Below are positions 41,233 to 50,361 of a stretch of 64,000 nt of DNA, piece by piece (position 1 is the first letter of the stretch; each line of letters starts with the position of its first letter). The DNA comes from Sphingosinicella sp. BN140058 (GTDB taxonomy: Bacteria > Pseudomonadota > Alphaproteobacteria > Sphingomonadales > Sphingomonadaceae). A model generated the notes under the pieces. The model worked only from the letters and a program-made list of their open reading frames with translations, was not told the origin of the DNA and ran no database searches. The translations under genes were made by a program, and so were the position numbers. Location: assembly GCF_004135585.1 (NCBI RefSeq), contig NZ_CP035501.1, positions 3,109,501 to 3,173,500 of the forward strand, written 5' to 3'.

Positions 41233-41252
41233 GCATCGAGCGCACTCGATGC
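41233..41252. promoter_or_regulatory. Perfect GCATCGAG/CTCGATGC inverted repeat upstream of terC
   Basis: Eight perfectly paired bases flank a four-base centre, 73 bases before the terC ATG. It could be an operator or an RNA hairpin in the terC leader. A second, shorter repeat CGCTCC-TC-GGAGCG lies near 41270. Confidence 0.35.
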
Positions 41253-41444
41253 GGTCCGACATCACGACGCTCCGAGGAGCGCCGCCAGAGGGGCCCGGCC
41301 CGCATGGCGAAGCAGGTGAGTGCAGCGGCCGTGGATTTCAAGAGCGAAGATTGCGCTATCCGGGACGTCGACGGCTTGCGTCAGCCGCCTTCGCTGTGGA
41401 ACCAGTAGGCCCCGACCGCGCATTCACGGCCAAAGGAGCGATCG

Positions 41445-41840
41445 ATGCCAAGCCTTGCAACCCACCCGATCCATCTCGGCAACGGCGCTTCCGCCCTGGT
41501 CCAGCCGCCTTTGACCGGACCGGAATGGTATGCGGCTTACGGCGAACGGCATGCGGCAGACGGCGCGGAGGGAAGGCTGGTGATGCAATACAGCTTCACC
41601 GGAAGCTGGACGAACTGGGAAGTTCACCCGCACGGGGCGGAGGTGGTGATCTGCATTGCCGGTCGGATCACGCTCCTCCAGGAATTCCCCGACGGCCGCC
41701 ATTCCCGCGAAACGCTGGCCGCCGGCGACTATGCAATTAATCCGCCGGGTGTCTGGCATACGGTCGATGGCGATCCCGAAGCGGAGGCGACCTGCATCTT
41801 CATCACGTCGGGCCTCGGCACCGACCACCGCCCGCGCTGA
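41445..41840 (+). CDS. Small cupin-domain protein
   Basis: The 131-residue single cupin shows NWEVHPHGAEVVICIAGRIT, with the first motif's HxH-like residues, and LAAGDYAINPPGVWHTVD, the second motif with its final His. These residues normally bind a divalent metal. The ATG at 41445 follows AAAGGAG. The gene is divergent from terC and 71 bases upstream of nhaA. No enzyme or regulatory role can be given. Single cupins of this length are often stress-linked or metal-dependent isomerases or dioxygenases. Confidence 0.8.
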   Translation: MPSLATHPIHLGNGASALVQPPLTGPEWYAAYGERHAADGAEGRLVMQYSFTGSWTNWEVHPHGAEVVICIAGRITLLQEFPDGRHSRETLAAGDYAINPPGVWHTVDGDPEAEATCIFITSGLGTDHRPR

Positions 41841-41911
41841 CAACCGAGGACAGGCAGGGAGCGCTCCGAAGGCGGGTTGCGTGAGTAGAAGTAGCTGTGC
41901 AGGGCCGTGCC

Positions 41912-43156
41912 ATGTCCGCCCACGATCCTGCCAGAGCCGAACGCAATGCCGGTCTGCTGCTGATGGCCGCCGCGGCGCTTGCGCTCATTATCGCCAACTC
42001 GCCGTTCGCCTCCTTGTACGACCAGCTCCTGCACGCAGAACTCGGGCCGCTTTCGGTCCACTATTGGATCGCCGACGCGCTGATGGCGGTGTTCTTCCTG
42101 TTGGTCGGTCTCGAGGTGAAGCGCGAATGGTATGACGGTCAGTTGGCAACGCCGGCGGCCCGGCGCCTGCCGATGCTCGCCGCTGCGTCCGGCATGGCAG
42201 TGCCGGCTTTCGTCTATTTGCTGGTGAGCGGCTTTGATCCTCAGCTGAGCCGCGGCTGGGCGATCCCGGCTGCCACCGACATTGCCTTCGCGCTCGGCGT
42301 CATCGCCTTGATCGGAGGGCGTGTCCCGGCTTCGATCAAGCTGCTGCTCGTTACCATCGCGGTCATCGACGACATCGGTGCGGTCGCGATCATCGCGCTC
42401 TTCTACACCGCGGATCTCAACACAGCCGCGCTTGCGGCAAGCGCGGGCCTGGTGGCTGTGATGGCGGCAATGAACATGTTCGGGGTGCGGCGCCTTGGCC
42501 CCTATCTGATCGGCTTCGTCTTCCTGTGGGTCGCAGTCCAGCAATCCGGGATCCATGCGACCATTGCTGGGGTGCTCGCGGCGCTCACCGTCCCGCTCGG
42601 GCGCGGCGAAGCCTACAGCCCGTTGAAGCGGCTCGAACATGCGATCCATCCGTGGGTGATGTTCGGGATCGTCCCCATCTTCGGCTTCGCCAGCGCCGGC
42701 GTCACCGTCGCCGGTTTCGACGCGCTGTTCTCCCCTCTGCCGCTCGCGGTGGCTTTCGGTCTGCTCGTCGGCAAGCAGCTCGGCGTGTTCAGCGCGATCT
42801 GGATCGCCGATCGTACCGGTCTCGCGCCCAAGCCCCCTCACTTGCGCTGGTTGCACATCTATGGCGCGGCTTTGCTGTGCGGCATCGGCTTCACCATGAG
42901 CCTGTTCATCGGCGAGCTCGCCTTCGCCGAGCCGGCGTTTATCGCCTCGGCAAAGATCGGAACGCTTGCCGGATCCGCCGCAGCCGGTCTTCTCGGCTTC
43001 CTTCTGCTGCGTTTCGCCGGCCCCATGCCCTCGACTGCGCACGACGTGGCGGAAGCGGAGGAAGTATTCGGCGAAGACTTCGATCGTGATCCGCGCGTCT
43101 GCGCCGAGGAGGATAGGCACCCTCCAGCGCGGCCTTCACGCGACGATCGCCGGTAG
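41912..43156 (+). CDS. nhaA: Na+/H+ antiporter NhaA
   Basis: The 414-residue inner-membrane antiporter exchanges two protons for one sodium ion. The essential paired aspartates lie in VTIAVIDDIGAVAIIALFY, and the unwound helix pair in WAIPAATDIAFALGVIALIG. Other landmarks are MAVFFLLVGLEVKREW, HPWVMFGIVPIFGFASAG, ALLCGIGFTMSLFIGELAF and eleven to twelve helices. The acidic C-terminal tail (about 40 residues) is longer than in E. coli NhaA. The ATG at 41912 gives the best N-terminus; GTG 41897 is in frame. It ends with TAG. Confidence 0.95.
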   Translation: MSAHDPARAERNAGLLLMAAAALALIIANSPFASLYDQLLHAELGPLSVHYWIADALMAVFFLLVGLEVKREWYDGQLATPAARRLPMLAAASGMAVPAFVYLLVSGFDPQLSRGWAIPAATDIAFALGVIALIGGRVPASIKLLLVTIAVIDDIGAVAIIALFYTADLNTAALAASAGLVAVMAAMNMFGVRRLGPYLIGFVFLWVAVQQSGIHATIAGVLAALTVPLGRGEAYSPLKRLEHAIHPWVMFGIVPIFGFASAGVTVAGFDALFSPLPLAVAFGLLVGKQLGVFSAIWIADRTGLAPKPPHLRWLHIYGAALLCGIGFTMSLFIGELAFAEPAFIASAKIGTLAGSAAAGLLGFLLLRFAGPMPSTAHDVAEAEEVFGEDFDRDPRVCAEEDRHPPARPSRDDRR

Positions 43157-43222
43157 GAGGCACAGGTTGATCGAAGCCGACAGCCGGTGCAACAGGCGCC
43201 CAGCGATACGGATCGGCGGTCG

Positions 43223-45601
43223 ATGAAGATGATGCGTGCCTTGTTGCTGCTGCTTGCCGGCCTGGCCGCCGCCGGCGCGGCGCGTGCCCAGACCGGCGCC
43301 TTCGATCTGCCTGGCCCCGAGCTCGAAGCAACGGTTACGCGCGCGGGCGAGACCTTGCCGCTCGGCCGCGTCCCGCAATTGCAGGCCGGCGATCGCATCA
43401 GGATGGAGGCGGCCTTGCCGGCCGACCGGTCGGGGCGGCATATGCTGGTCGTCGCCTTCCTGCGCGACGCCGCGACCCCGCCGCCCAAGGACTGGTTTAC
43501 CCGGCTGACACTGACCAGGAAGGCCGATACCCTCGTCGCCACCGTCCCCGACGGTGCGAAGGAGGCGGTTGTGCTGCTCGCGCCGGAGGTCGGCGGCGGT
43601 TACGGCGCGCTGGTCAGCGCCGTTCGTGGCCGCCCCGGCGTGTTCATTCGTGCCGCGCGGGATCTCGGCCAGGCCTCGCTCGATCGTGCGCGCCTCGAAG
43701 CTTTTCTCGAGGGCATCCACGCTGCCGACGTGACCGGGGGCCAGACGCTCGAAGCCTTGTCGCCGGTGCTTGCCCGCAGCCTTGCCATCCGCTGGACTCC
43801 GGAATGCCTGCAGCGTGAGCGCAGCCTGCAGGCGCCCTGCCTCACCCAGAGCCGCGAAGCCCTGATCCTGAACGACGGGCGAAAGGCGACGCTCGCCGAG
43901 ACTCTCACCGGCGCTCCGGTGGATCTTGCTTATCAGGTCAGCGCCACGCCGGAAGGCGGCGCCGGCTATTACAATCCCTACATCACCCTGGTGCGTGAGG
44001 TCGCGCGGCTGCTAGGTGCGTTCCGGTCGCCTCAATATCAGTATATTCCGGCGCTCGCGCTCGGCCGGGGCGAGGGGGTCAGGCTGCTGCTCAACACTGC
44101 GCCGTCCTTCCAGAAGCCGCATTCGGTGCTCGTTGCACCCTTGCCGTCGATCGAGCCGGCCGAGCTGCCGACGATCCGTGCCGCAGCGCCGGCGGCGATC
44201 GCCTGCGTCGATCGGCCTGGCCTCGCCTTGCCGATCGAGGGGGCGCCATTGCTCTATGCGGCGGGGTTCGCGCACGATCTCAGGCTGCGCGCCCGCACGT
44301 CAGAGGGCGCTATCGTCGAAGTGCCGGTGCGTGCCGATGCCGCGCGGGGCGGCTTGATGCTGGCGGGAACGCCGTTCCCGACCAGCTTGGGGCCGGTCGC
44401 CGAAGCGACCCTGCTGGGGCGTTGGGGTTTCGACCCGATACAAGGGCCCGCTTTCAAGGTGCAGGGCGCGGCCGCCGGGGAATGGCGCGTCGCCGCCGGC
44501 GGCGCGCCGGTGGTGGGCCGCGCCAATGAGATCCTGCTCGACGGCGGCACCGCGTCCTGCGTCGAGGCAGTGTCGTTCGCGCAGGGCGACGCCCCGCCGC
44601 AGCCCGCCGGGTGGAAGCCGACCGGTGCCGGTTCCATCGCCGTTACGCTGCCGCTGCAGAACACGAAACCGGGCGGCGTCGAACTCCGCATCAAGCGCTT
44701 CGGCATCGCGCCCGAGCGCCTCGACCTCACGGCCTATACCGAGGGGAGCCGAATCGATTCCTTCGTCCTCCATGCCGGTGACCGGATCGGAACGCTCAGC
44801 GGCACCCGTCTCGATCAGGTTGCCGGTCTCGATCTCGACGGCACTGCTTTTCGCCCGGGCACCCTAAGCCGCGTGAAGGACCTCGACCAACTGGCGCTGT
44901 CGACCGAGGAGTCTTTGGAGAACCTCCGTTCCGGTCAGCAGACCCGGGCGAAGGTGACGCTCAAGGACGGCCGCTCGGTCAATGTTCGGGTCCAGGTTGC
45001 CGAACCGCGCCCGTCGGCAGCGATCGTCAACCGGACGGTCGAGATACCCGCTTCGGCCGGGGCGATGCGTATCGAGCTGCTGGGGGATCGAGCGCTGCCC
45101 GGCACCGGCCTGCTGACCTTTGCCTTGCGGGCGCAGGGCGCCACCCGCTTCGACGGACGCGAGACGATCGAGATCGAAGGGCCGGGCGGCACGGTGGCGA
45201 ACCTGAAGCCGGGCATCGGCCTGACCCGCGTCGATGCGACCACATTGGTTGCGCGCCTGCGACCCGCTGAATCGTTTGGCGCGGCCGCTTTTGGGCCGCT
45301 GCGCTTCCGGCTCGTGCAAGGGGACGCGGCCGGCGACTGGACGCCACTCGCAACTCTGGTGCGCATGCCGGATCTGCGCAGCCTTGCCTGCGCGGACGGC
45401 GAGACGGCGTGCACGCTCAGCGGCTCCGATCTCTACCTGATCGAGTCCGTCTCGGCCGATCCCTCTTTCGCTACCGCCGCGGTGGTTCCGCCCGGCTATA
45501 CCGCAACCAGCGTCACCGTGCCGCGTGCCACAGACGGCACGCTCCACCTGAAGCTGCGTGATGCCCCCGACGTGACGGTGAAGGTCGCGAAGGCGTCCTG
45601 A
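43223..45601 (+). CDS. Large exported protein of unknown function
   Basis: The 792-residue product has a cleavable signal (RALLLLLAGLAAAGAARAQT) and a mature part rich in beta-strand-like stretches, glycine and alanine. Four cysteines occur near VIRWTPECLQRERS and LQAPCLTQS and two in RSLACADGETACTLSGSDLY, suggesting disulfides. No transmembrane helix or beta-barrel end is seen, and I recognise no domain. Weak internal similarity between the segments around residues 470-560 and 570-650 suggests repeated Ig-like modules, but this was judged by eye. It sits alone between nhaA and the convergent GH31 gene, with only 24 bases to the latter's stop. Confidence 0.75.
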   Translation: MKMMRALLLLLAGLAAAGAARAQTGAFDLPGPELEATVTRAGETLPLGRVPQLQAGDRIRMEAALPADRSGRHMLVVAFLRDAATPPPKDWFTRLTLTRKADTLVATVPDGAKEAVVLLAPEVGGGYGALVSAVRGRPGVFIRAARDLGQASLDRARLEAFLEGIHAADVTGGQTLEALSPVLARSLAIRWTPECLQRERSLQAPCLTQSREALILNDGRKATLAETLTGAPVDLAYQVSATPEGGAGYYNPYITLVREVARLLGAFRSPQYQYIPALALGRGEGVRLLLNTAPSFQKPHSVLVAPLPSIEPAELPTIRAAAPAAIACVDRPGLALPIEGAPLLYAAGFAHDLRLRARTSEGAIVEVPVRADAARGGLMLAGTPFPTSLGPVAEATLLGRWGFDPIQGPAFKVQGAAAGEWRVAAGGAPVVGRANEILLDGGTASCVEAVSFAQGDAPPQPAGWKPTGAGSIAVTLPLQNTKPGGVELRIKRFGIAPERLDLTAYTEGSRIDSFVLHAGDRIGTLSGTRLDQVAGLDLDGTAFRPGTLSRVKDLDQLALSTEESLENLRSGQQTRAKVTLKDGRSVNVRVQVAEPRPSAAIVNRTVEIPASAGAMRIELLGDRALPGTGLLTFALRAQGATRFDGRETIEIEGPGGTVANLKPGIGLTRVDATTLVARLRPAESFGAAAFGPLRFRLVQGDAAGDWTPLATLVRMPDLRSLACADGETACTLSGSDLYLIESVSADPSFATAAVVPPGYTATSVTVPRATDGTLHLKLRDAPDVTVKVAKAS

Positions 45602-45625
45602 GATCCGGGTGGGGCGTGCGCTTGC

Positions 45626-48010
45626 TCAGTCGCCGGCGCGCCCCCCGGCACCGATCACGCGCACCAGCCCGTCGACTCCCTGGGCTGTCGGCAGCTTGCC
45701 CGAAGCGGTGAGCCGGCCAGCGCGATCGTCCCAGCGAAGCGTCGCGCTGCTGCCTTTGCCGCTGACATAGGCATTCGTGGTGCCATCGTCGTCATAAAGG
45801 GTGAAGCTGGTGTCGCGGCCGGGATAGACGCGGATCGCCTCGATCGGCTGGCGGCTGCTCGTATTCTGCACCGGCGCGCCCATCGGCACGATCGAGCCTG
45901 CCCGAACGAACAGCGGGATCTTGTCGATCGGCGCGGCCGCATCGATCGTCTGGCCGCCCGTGTAGCGCTGCTCGGTCCAATAATCGTACCAGTCGCTGCC
46001 CGCCGGGAGGTAGACGGGGCGGCTGGTCACGCCCTGCTCGGTCACCGGCGCGACCAGGAAGGCGGGGCCGAACATATATTGGTCGCCGATCGTGGCGACC
46101 TTCGGATCGTTGGGGAAGTCCATGAACAGAGCGCGCATGAACGGGGCGCCGGTGCGATAGGTCTGGTAGCCGAGCGAATACAGATAGGGCATCAGCGCGT
46201 AGCGAAGCTTCAGGAAGCCGGCCAGCACCGGCTCGGCCGCCTTGCCATAGTCCCAGATCGCGCTGCTGCCCGGCCGCTGACCGTGGATGCGCAGGGTCGG
46301 CGTGAACGTGTTGTAGGCGAACCAGCGCGTGAACAGCTCCGGATAATCGTCATAGCCCGCGGAGGTCGACACCGCCCCTGCCGGGTCGAGCAGCACCGGC
46401 CGCTGCGCCTTCGGTCCGTTCGGCCATTGCCAGCCACCGGTGTCGCTCGACCAATAGGCCATGCCGGACGCCGTGAAGCCGAGACCGGCCGGCACCTGGC
46501 GCCGCAGCGCCTCCCAGGTCGATTGCACGTCGGATGACCAGAACAGGCAGCCGTTGCGCTGGGTGCCGAGATAGGCGGCACGGCACAGGATCATGTTGCG
46601 CTTGTTCGGCATGTCGTTCGCTGAGCCGTCCGCCACCGACGAGGTGTGCAGCAGCGGGTAGACGTTGTGGTAGCGGGCGCCTGATCCGATCGAGTAGAAA
46701 TAATCGTCCGGCACGAGGTCGGGCTCGGTCTCGTCGAGCCAGGTATAGTCGAAGCCCTGCGACAGGATGTTGTCACGGATCTTGCCCCAGAACCACGCAC
46801 GGGCATCCGGATTGGTCGTATCGAGCAGTGCGCCGGCGCGATCGGACCGGAATGGCAGGCCATCGACCGAATTGCCGTCCTTGTCCTTGAGTAGCCAGCC
46901 CTTGGTGTCGAGCAGGTCGAAATAGCGGCTTTCCCGCTCGAACCGCGGCCAGACGCTGATGATCGAGTGCATGCCCTGGGAATGGAGCGTGTCGTTCATC
47001 GCCTTCGGATCCGGGAAATAGGTGCGATCGATGTCGAGCTGCCCCATCCGGGTCCAGTAAAACCAGTCGAGCACCATCACGTCGAGTGGATAGCCGCGGC
47101 TGCGATAGCCTTCGGCCACGTCGAGAAGCTCCTTCTGCGATTCGTAGCGCGCCTTGGACTGGATCAGGCCGAAGGCGGCCTTGGGCGGCAGCGGCGTCTT
47201 GCCGGTCAACCGCGCATAGCCGGCATAAAGCTCGTCGCTGGTCTTGCCGGTGATGACGAAGAAGGACACGCGCTCCCCGACCTGGCTCTGGAAGCGGGTG
47301 GCATTGTGGAGGCCCGGCGAGACGCTGGTCGCGGACGGATTGTCCCAGACGATGCCATAGCCCTTGTTCGAGACCAGGAACGGCACGCAGACCGTCTCGC
47401 CGGCGGGCGCGTCATACCAGTGGCGGCAATCGATCGTGCGGCCCCGAAGGTCGAGCGTGCCTTCCTGGTTCTGGCCGAGGCCGTAATAATGCTCGTCGAG
47501 CGGCGCATCGAAGCTGGCGCCGACCTGGAAGGTCTTCTCGCCGTTGACCACGTGCGGCGCCATCTCCCAGCCCTTCATCTGCAGCAGGGTCTGGCCGTCG
47601 GCGCCCCGCAGGCTGAACGACACGCCCGGCAGTGACGGGGCGAAATAGCGTTCCATTTGGCTCGGCGCCTTCGGCCATGGCTTGGCATCGACGGTGAGGC
47701 TGAGGGCGGGGGAGGCGAAGACGTCGCCGGCCTGCTCGCTCCGCATCGTCCAGCCGGTCGCATCGGCCTTGCCGCTGATGCCGTAACCGGCCGCCTCGGT
47801 GGCGAGGCCCTTGTCGAGCGCGATCGTGACCCGGACGATATTGGGCGCATAAGGTTCGACCGAGACGGCGGCGCCGTGTCGATCGAGGATGGCGAGCGGC
47901 TCGGCCTCGGCCGCCGCGGTTGCGAGTAGGGAGATGGCTGCGGCCTGGAAGGCGAACATTGCCCACGATCGTGCCCGTGCCCTGCGCGCCTTCGAATTCG
48001 TCGAGCCCAT
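45626..48010 (-). CDS. Exported glycoside hydrolase family 31 (alpha-glucosidase/alpha-xylosidase type)
   Basis: This 794-residue retaining alpha-glycosidase has a signal peptide (WAMFAFQAAAISLLATAAAE) after a basic N-terminus. GH31 landmarks are the N-terminal beta domain, the barrel segment VMVLDWFYWTRMGQLDIDRT and the nucleophile Asp in FDYTWLDETEPDLVPDD. The acid/base region follows near GMAYWSSDTGGWQWP, and the C-terminal beta domain has LYDDDGTTNAYVSG. Three ATGs lie in a row at 48016, 48013 and 48010; I chose the last because AGGGG is then six bases away. WLDETEPD is seen in alpha-xylosidase-like members, but substrate cannot be fixed. The ThuA-like and cytochrome c genes lie upstream on the same strand. 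Confidence 0.92.
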   Translation of the reverse strand: MGSTNSKARRARARSWAMFAFQAAAISLLATAAAEAEPLAILDRHGAAVSVEPYAPNIVRVTIALDKGLATEAAGYGISGKADATGWTMRSEQAGDVFASPALSLTVDAKPWPKAPSQMERYFAPSLPGVSFSLRGADGQTLLQMKGWEMAPHVVNGEKTFQVGASFDAPLDEHYYGLGQNQEGTLDLRGRTIDCRHWYDAPAGETVCVPFLVSNKGYGIVWDNPSATSVSPGLHNATRFQSQVGERVSFFVITGKTSDELYAGYARLTGKTPLPPKAAFGLIQSKARYESQKELLDVAEGYRSRGYPLDVMVLDWFYWTRMGQLDIDRTYFPDPKAMNDTLHSQGMHSIISVWPRFERESRYFDLLDTKGWLLKDKDGNSVDGLPFRSDRAGALLDTTNPDARAWFWGKIRDNILSQGFDYTWLDETEPDLVPDDYFYSIGSGARYHNVYPLLHTSSVADGSANDMPNKRNMILCRAAYLGTQRNGCLFWSSDVQSTWEALRRQVPAGLGFTASGMAYWSSDTGGWQWPNGPKAQRPVLLDPAGAVSTSAGYDDYPELFTRWFAYNTFTPTLRIHGQRPGSSAIWDYGKAAEPVLAGFLKLRYALMPYLYSLGYQTYRTGAPFMRALFMDFPNDPKVATIGDQYMFGPAFLVAPVTEQGVTSRPVYLPAGSDWYDYWTEQRYTGGQTIDAAAPIDKIPLFVRAGSIVPMGAPVQNTSSRQPIEAIRVYPGRDTSFTLYDDDGTTNAYVSGKGSSATLRWDDRAGRLTASGKLPTAQGVDGLVRVIGAGGRAGD

Positions 48011-48099
48011 CATCATCCCCTGCATTATGTCTGATAAGTGAACGGCTATACCGGCCGATGGCTGGCTGTCGAGGCGGTGCGACACGGCGATGAAACCGG

Positions 48100-48546
48100 T
48101 TACCGCGGTACGCCCTGACTTTGCAGATAGGCGATTACGTCTGCTCGATCGAGCGGATCGCCGAGCCCCGCAAAGGTCATGCTGGTGCCGGGCGCGAACT
48201 TGGCCGGCGCCGCGAGCCATGTGTCCAGGCGCTCCGGGTTCCAGGTTCCGCCCGCCGACTTCAAGGCATGGCTATAGCCGAACGTCGGAATCGCGGCGAC
48301 GGGCCTGCCGACCACCCCGTACAGGTTCGGACCGGCCCGGTTCGGAGCGCCCTGGCCGATCGTGTGGCACGCCGCGCAGCGCCCGAACAGGCGCGCGCCT
48401 GCCGCCGGCTTCGCAACCCGCAGCAGAGCCTCGGGCGAGGGGTTCGGGCCAGCCGCGCGAAGGCGTTCCGCCTTGTCGTCATCGGAGCAGGCGGAAAGCG
48501 CCGCCAGGGTGACGAGAAGCCAGAGCGCGCGTGGCGCGTAGGGCAT
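48100..48546 (-). CDS. Class I cytochrome c lipoprotein
   Basis: The 148-residue product has a lipoprotein signal (LWLLVTLAALSACSDD, lipobox LSAC), a short linker and a single heme c domain. Heme attaches through CAACH in GARLFGRCAACHTIGQGAPN, and the distal methionine is in FAPGTSMTFAGLGDP. The end DVIAYLQSQG is typical of monoheme c550/c552-type cytochromes. It lies eight bases after the ThuA-like gene, so they share a transcript. An inner-membrane-anchored cytochrome c next to a sugar-linked protein could take electrons from a periplasmic sugar dehydrogenase. No such dehydrogenase is in the window. Confidence 0.92.
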   Translation of the reverse strand: MPYAPRALWLLVTLAALSACSDDDKAERLRAAGPNPSPEALLRVAKPAAGARLFGRCAACHTIGQGAPNRAGPNLYGVVGRPVAAIPTFGYSHALKSAGGTWNPERLDTWLAAPAKFAPGTSMTFAGLGDPLDRADVIAYLQSQGVPR

Positions 48547-48554
48547 GGTCCTGC

Positions 48555-49322
48555 TCAGTTTTGTTGTCCAAGGCCGGTGGCGGTCCAGTAGATCCCGCCC
48601 ATCAGATGGTTGAGGTAGGTCGGATCCCGATACATCTCGCCATTGTGGCCGAGCGTCGTCACGAACACCCGTCCGCCCTCGTAGCGATGATGCCAGGCAA
48701 CCGGATGATCTCGGCCCATGGGCACCGCCACCTGGCGTGGCCAGATCTTGGTCGGGTCGTAGCTTCGCTCATCGACGTTCAGCACGGGATCGATCGTCAC
48801 CTTGTACGGATTGGTGGTGACGTAGAATTCGTCGCTCCAGATCCATCGTTGCGGAATTCCGAACGTCGCCGGGAAGCTCTTGTCCACCGTGGTGACGACG
48901 CCGGTTTGCAGCATCGGGTGCACGCCCACTCGGCGCCCGACCAGTTTCTCGTACCAGGGCCATGCCTCGGCCGGCGTGATCGCAGCGCGGTGGACGACGA
49001 TCGCATTGCCGCCGCTGCGCATATAGGCTTCGAACTTCGCGCGCTGGGCAGGGTTCAGCTCCTCGCCGGGTGTGTTGAGGAACATGACCGCGGCATATTG
49101 CTTGAGGTCGCCTTCGAACGCCTCGGTGTTGTTGGTCCACGTGAATTCGAAGGCGTGCAGCTTCGCCAGCCGCTCCAGGCTGTCGCGCGCGATCGGAATG
49201 TATTCGTAATGATATTTGTTGGGGATGGCGAGCACGAGCATCTTGAACTGGCTCTCGGCGGCGGCGGCCGAGGGAGAAGTGAGCACGAGGGCGGCGCCGA
49301 GCGCCATGGCGATGGACTTCAT
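48555..49322 (-). CDS. Exported ThuA-like protein
   Basis: The 255-residue protein has a cleaved signal (SIAMALGAALVLTSPSAAAA) and a ThuA domain, a glutamine-amidotransferase-like fold. Landmarks are VLAIPNKYHYEYIPIARDSL, FEGDLKQYAAVMFLNTPGEE, YMRSGGNAIVVHRAA, WSDEFYVTTNPY, VAWHHRYEGGRVFVTTLGHN and a final GGIYWTATG. ThuA was named for trehalose utilisation, where its homologue acts with a 3-keto-trehalose-forming system; exact chemistry is not settled. The ATG at 49322 follows GGGAGAG. A perfect 18-base palindrome lies 30 bases upstream. It is first in a transcript with cytochrome c and probably GH31. Confidence 0.88.
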   Translation of the reverse strand: MKSIAMALGAALVLTSPSAAAAESQFKMLVLAIPNKYHYEYIPIARDSLERLAKLHAFEFTWTNNTEAFEGDLKQYAAVMFLNTPGEELNPAQRAKFEAYMRSGGNAIVVHRAAITPAEAWPWYEKLVGRRVGVHPMLQTGVVTTVDKSFPATFGIPQRWIWSDEFYVTTNPYKVTIDPVLNVDERSYDPTKIWPRQVAVPMGRDHPVAWHHRYEGGRVFVTTLGHNGEMYRDPTYLNHLMGGIYWTATGLGQQN

Positions 49323-49351
49323 CTTCTCTCCCTCTGGTCCCCGGATGTATG

Positions 49352-49369
49352 GCACGCCAGCTGGCGTGC
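49352..49369. promoter_or_regulatory. Perfect 18-base palindrome GCACGCCAG-CTGGCGTGC
   Basis: The two nine-base halves are exact inverted repeats with no spacer, centred 39 bases before the ThuA-like start codon and between that gene and map. A perfect palindrome of this length and position is a good candidate repressor operator. It could instead form a hairpin in the leader. Confidence 0.55.
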
Positions 49370-49398
49370 GCCCGGTCAGCGTAGCCAGGCGCGCTCAC

Positions 49399-50229
49399 TC
49401 AGCCTGAATAAGGCGGGCGGTCGAGCCCGGCCGGGCTTCGCGTGAAGATCTCGCAGCCGGTGTCGGTGATGCCGATCGAATGTTCGAACTGCGCCGACAG
49501 GCTGCGATCGCGGGTCACCGCCGTCCAGCCGTCGTCCAGCACTTTGGTGTCGGCCCGTCCGGCATTGATCATCGGCTCGATGGTGAAGATCATCCCGGGG
49601 CGAAGCTCGGGACCGGTGCCGGGCTCGCCATAATGGAAGACGTCCGGCGTGTCGTGATAGACGAGCCCGACGCCGTGCCCGACGAAGTCGCGGACCACGC
49701 CCATCCGGTGCTTCTCCGCATGGCGCTGGATCGCATGTCCGATGTCGCCCAGATGGTTGCCGGGCTTGGCCTGTTCGATGCCCAGCATCAGGCATTCGTA
49801 GGTGACGTCGACCAGCCGGCGCGCCTTCACCGAGACGTCGCCGACCAGGTACATCCGGCTGGTGTCTCCGTACCATCCGTCGATGATCGAGGTCAGGTCG
49901 ATGTTGAGGATGTCGCCGGCCTTCAGCTTCTTGTCGCCGGGGATGCCGTGGCAGACGACATGGTTGACCGAAATGCAGGTCGCGTGAGCATAGCCGCTAT
50001 AGCCGATGTTCGCCGGGATCGCACCGGCGGCGACGATCCGCTCGCGGACGAAGTCGTCGAGCTCGGCGGTGCTTGCGCCCGGCACGACCAGGGGGACGAG
50101 GGCGTCGAGGATTTCGGCGGAGAGGCGGCCGGCCTTGCGCATGCCGGCGAAGCCCTCGGGGCCGTAGAGCTTGATCGCCTGGGTCCGCGCGGCCGGCGTG
50201 GCCGCAGTAACCTGAACATAATGAGTCAT
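49399..50229 (-). CDS. map: Type I methionine aminopeptidase
   Basis: Map removes the initiator methionine from nascent proteins. The 276-residue protein has the pita-bread fold with dimetal ligands in ILNIDLTSIIDGWYGDTSRM (two Asp), GHGVGLVYHDTPD (His), FTIEPMIN (Glu) and QFEHSIGITDTG (Glu). The substrate His is in YAHATCISVNHVVCHGIPG. The N-terminus is about 20 residues longer than in E. coli Map. The ATG at 50229 is divergent from the D-cysteine desulfhydrase-like gene. Confidence 0.96.
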   Translation of the reverse strand: MTHYVQVTAATPAARTQAIKLYGPEGFAGMRKAGRLSAEILDALVPLVVPGASTAELDDFVRERIVAAGAIPANIGYSGYAHATCISVNHVVCHGIPGDKKLKAGDILNIDLTSIIDGWYGDTSRMYLVGDVSVKARRLVDVTYECLMLGIEQAKPGNHLGDIGHAIQRHAEKHRMGVVRDFVGHGVGLVYHDTPDVFHYGEPGTGPELRPGMIFTIEPMINAGRADTKVLDDGWTAVTRDRSLSAQFEHSIGITDTGCEIFTRSPAGLDRPPYSG

Positions 50230-50361
50230 GACGATCAGCTAGGCGCTTGCAGGCCGATTTGCGAGAGGCTGCGGCGAAAGGAGCGCGGGATCGCCGTGCC
50301 GGTCGATTTCGGCGGCCGGCGATTATAGGATCGCGCGGGGATGATGGTCAGGGATGTACCG

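Noticed and set aside
41161..41444. yybP-ykoY manganese riboswitch upstream of terC
   Set aside because: Its conserved blocks were looked for and not found. Only simple inverted repeats are present.
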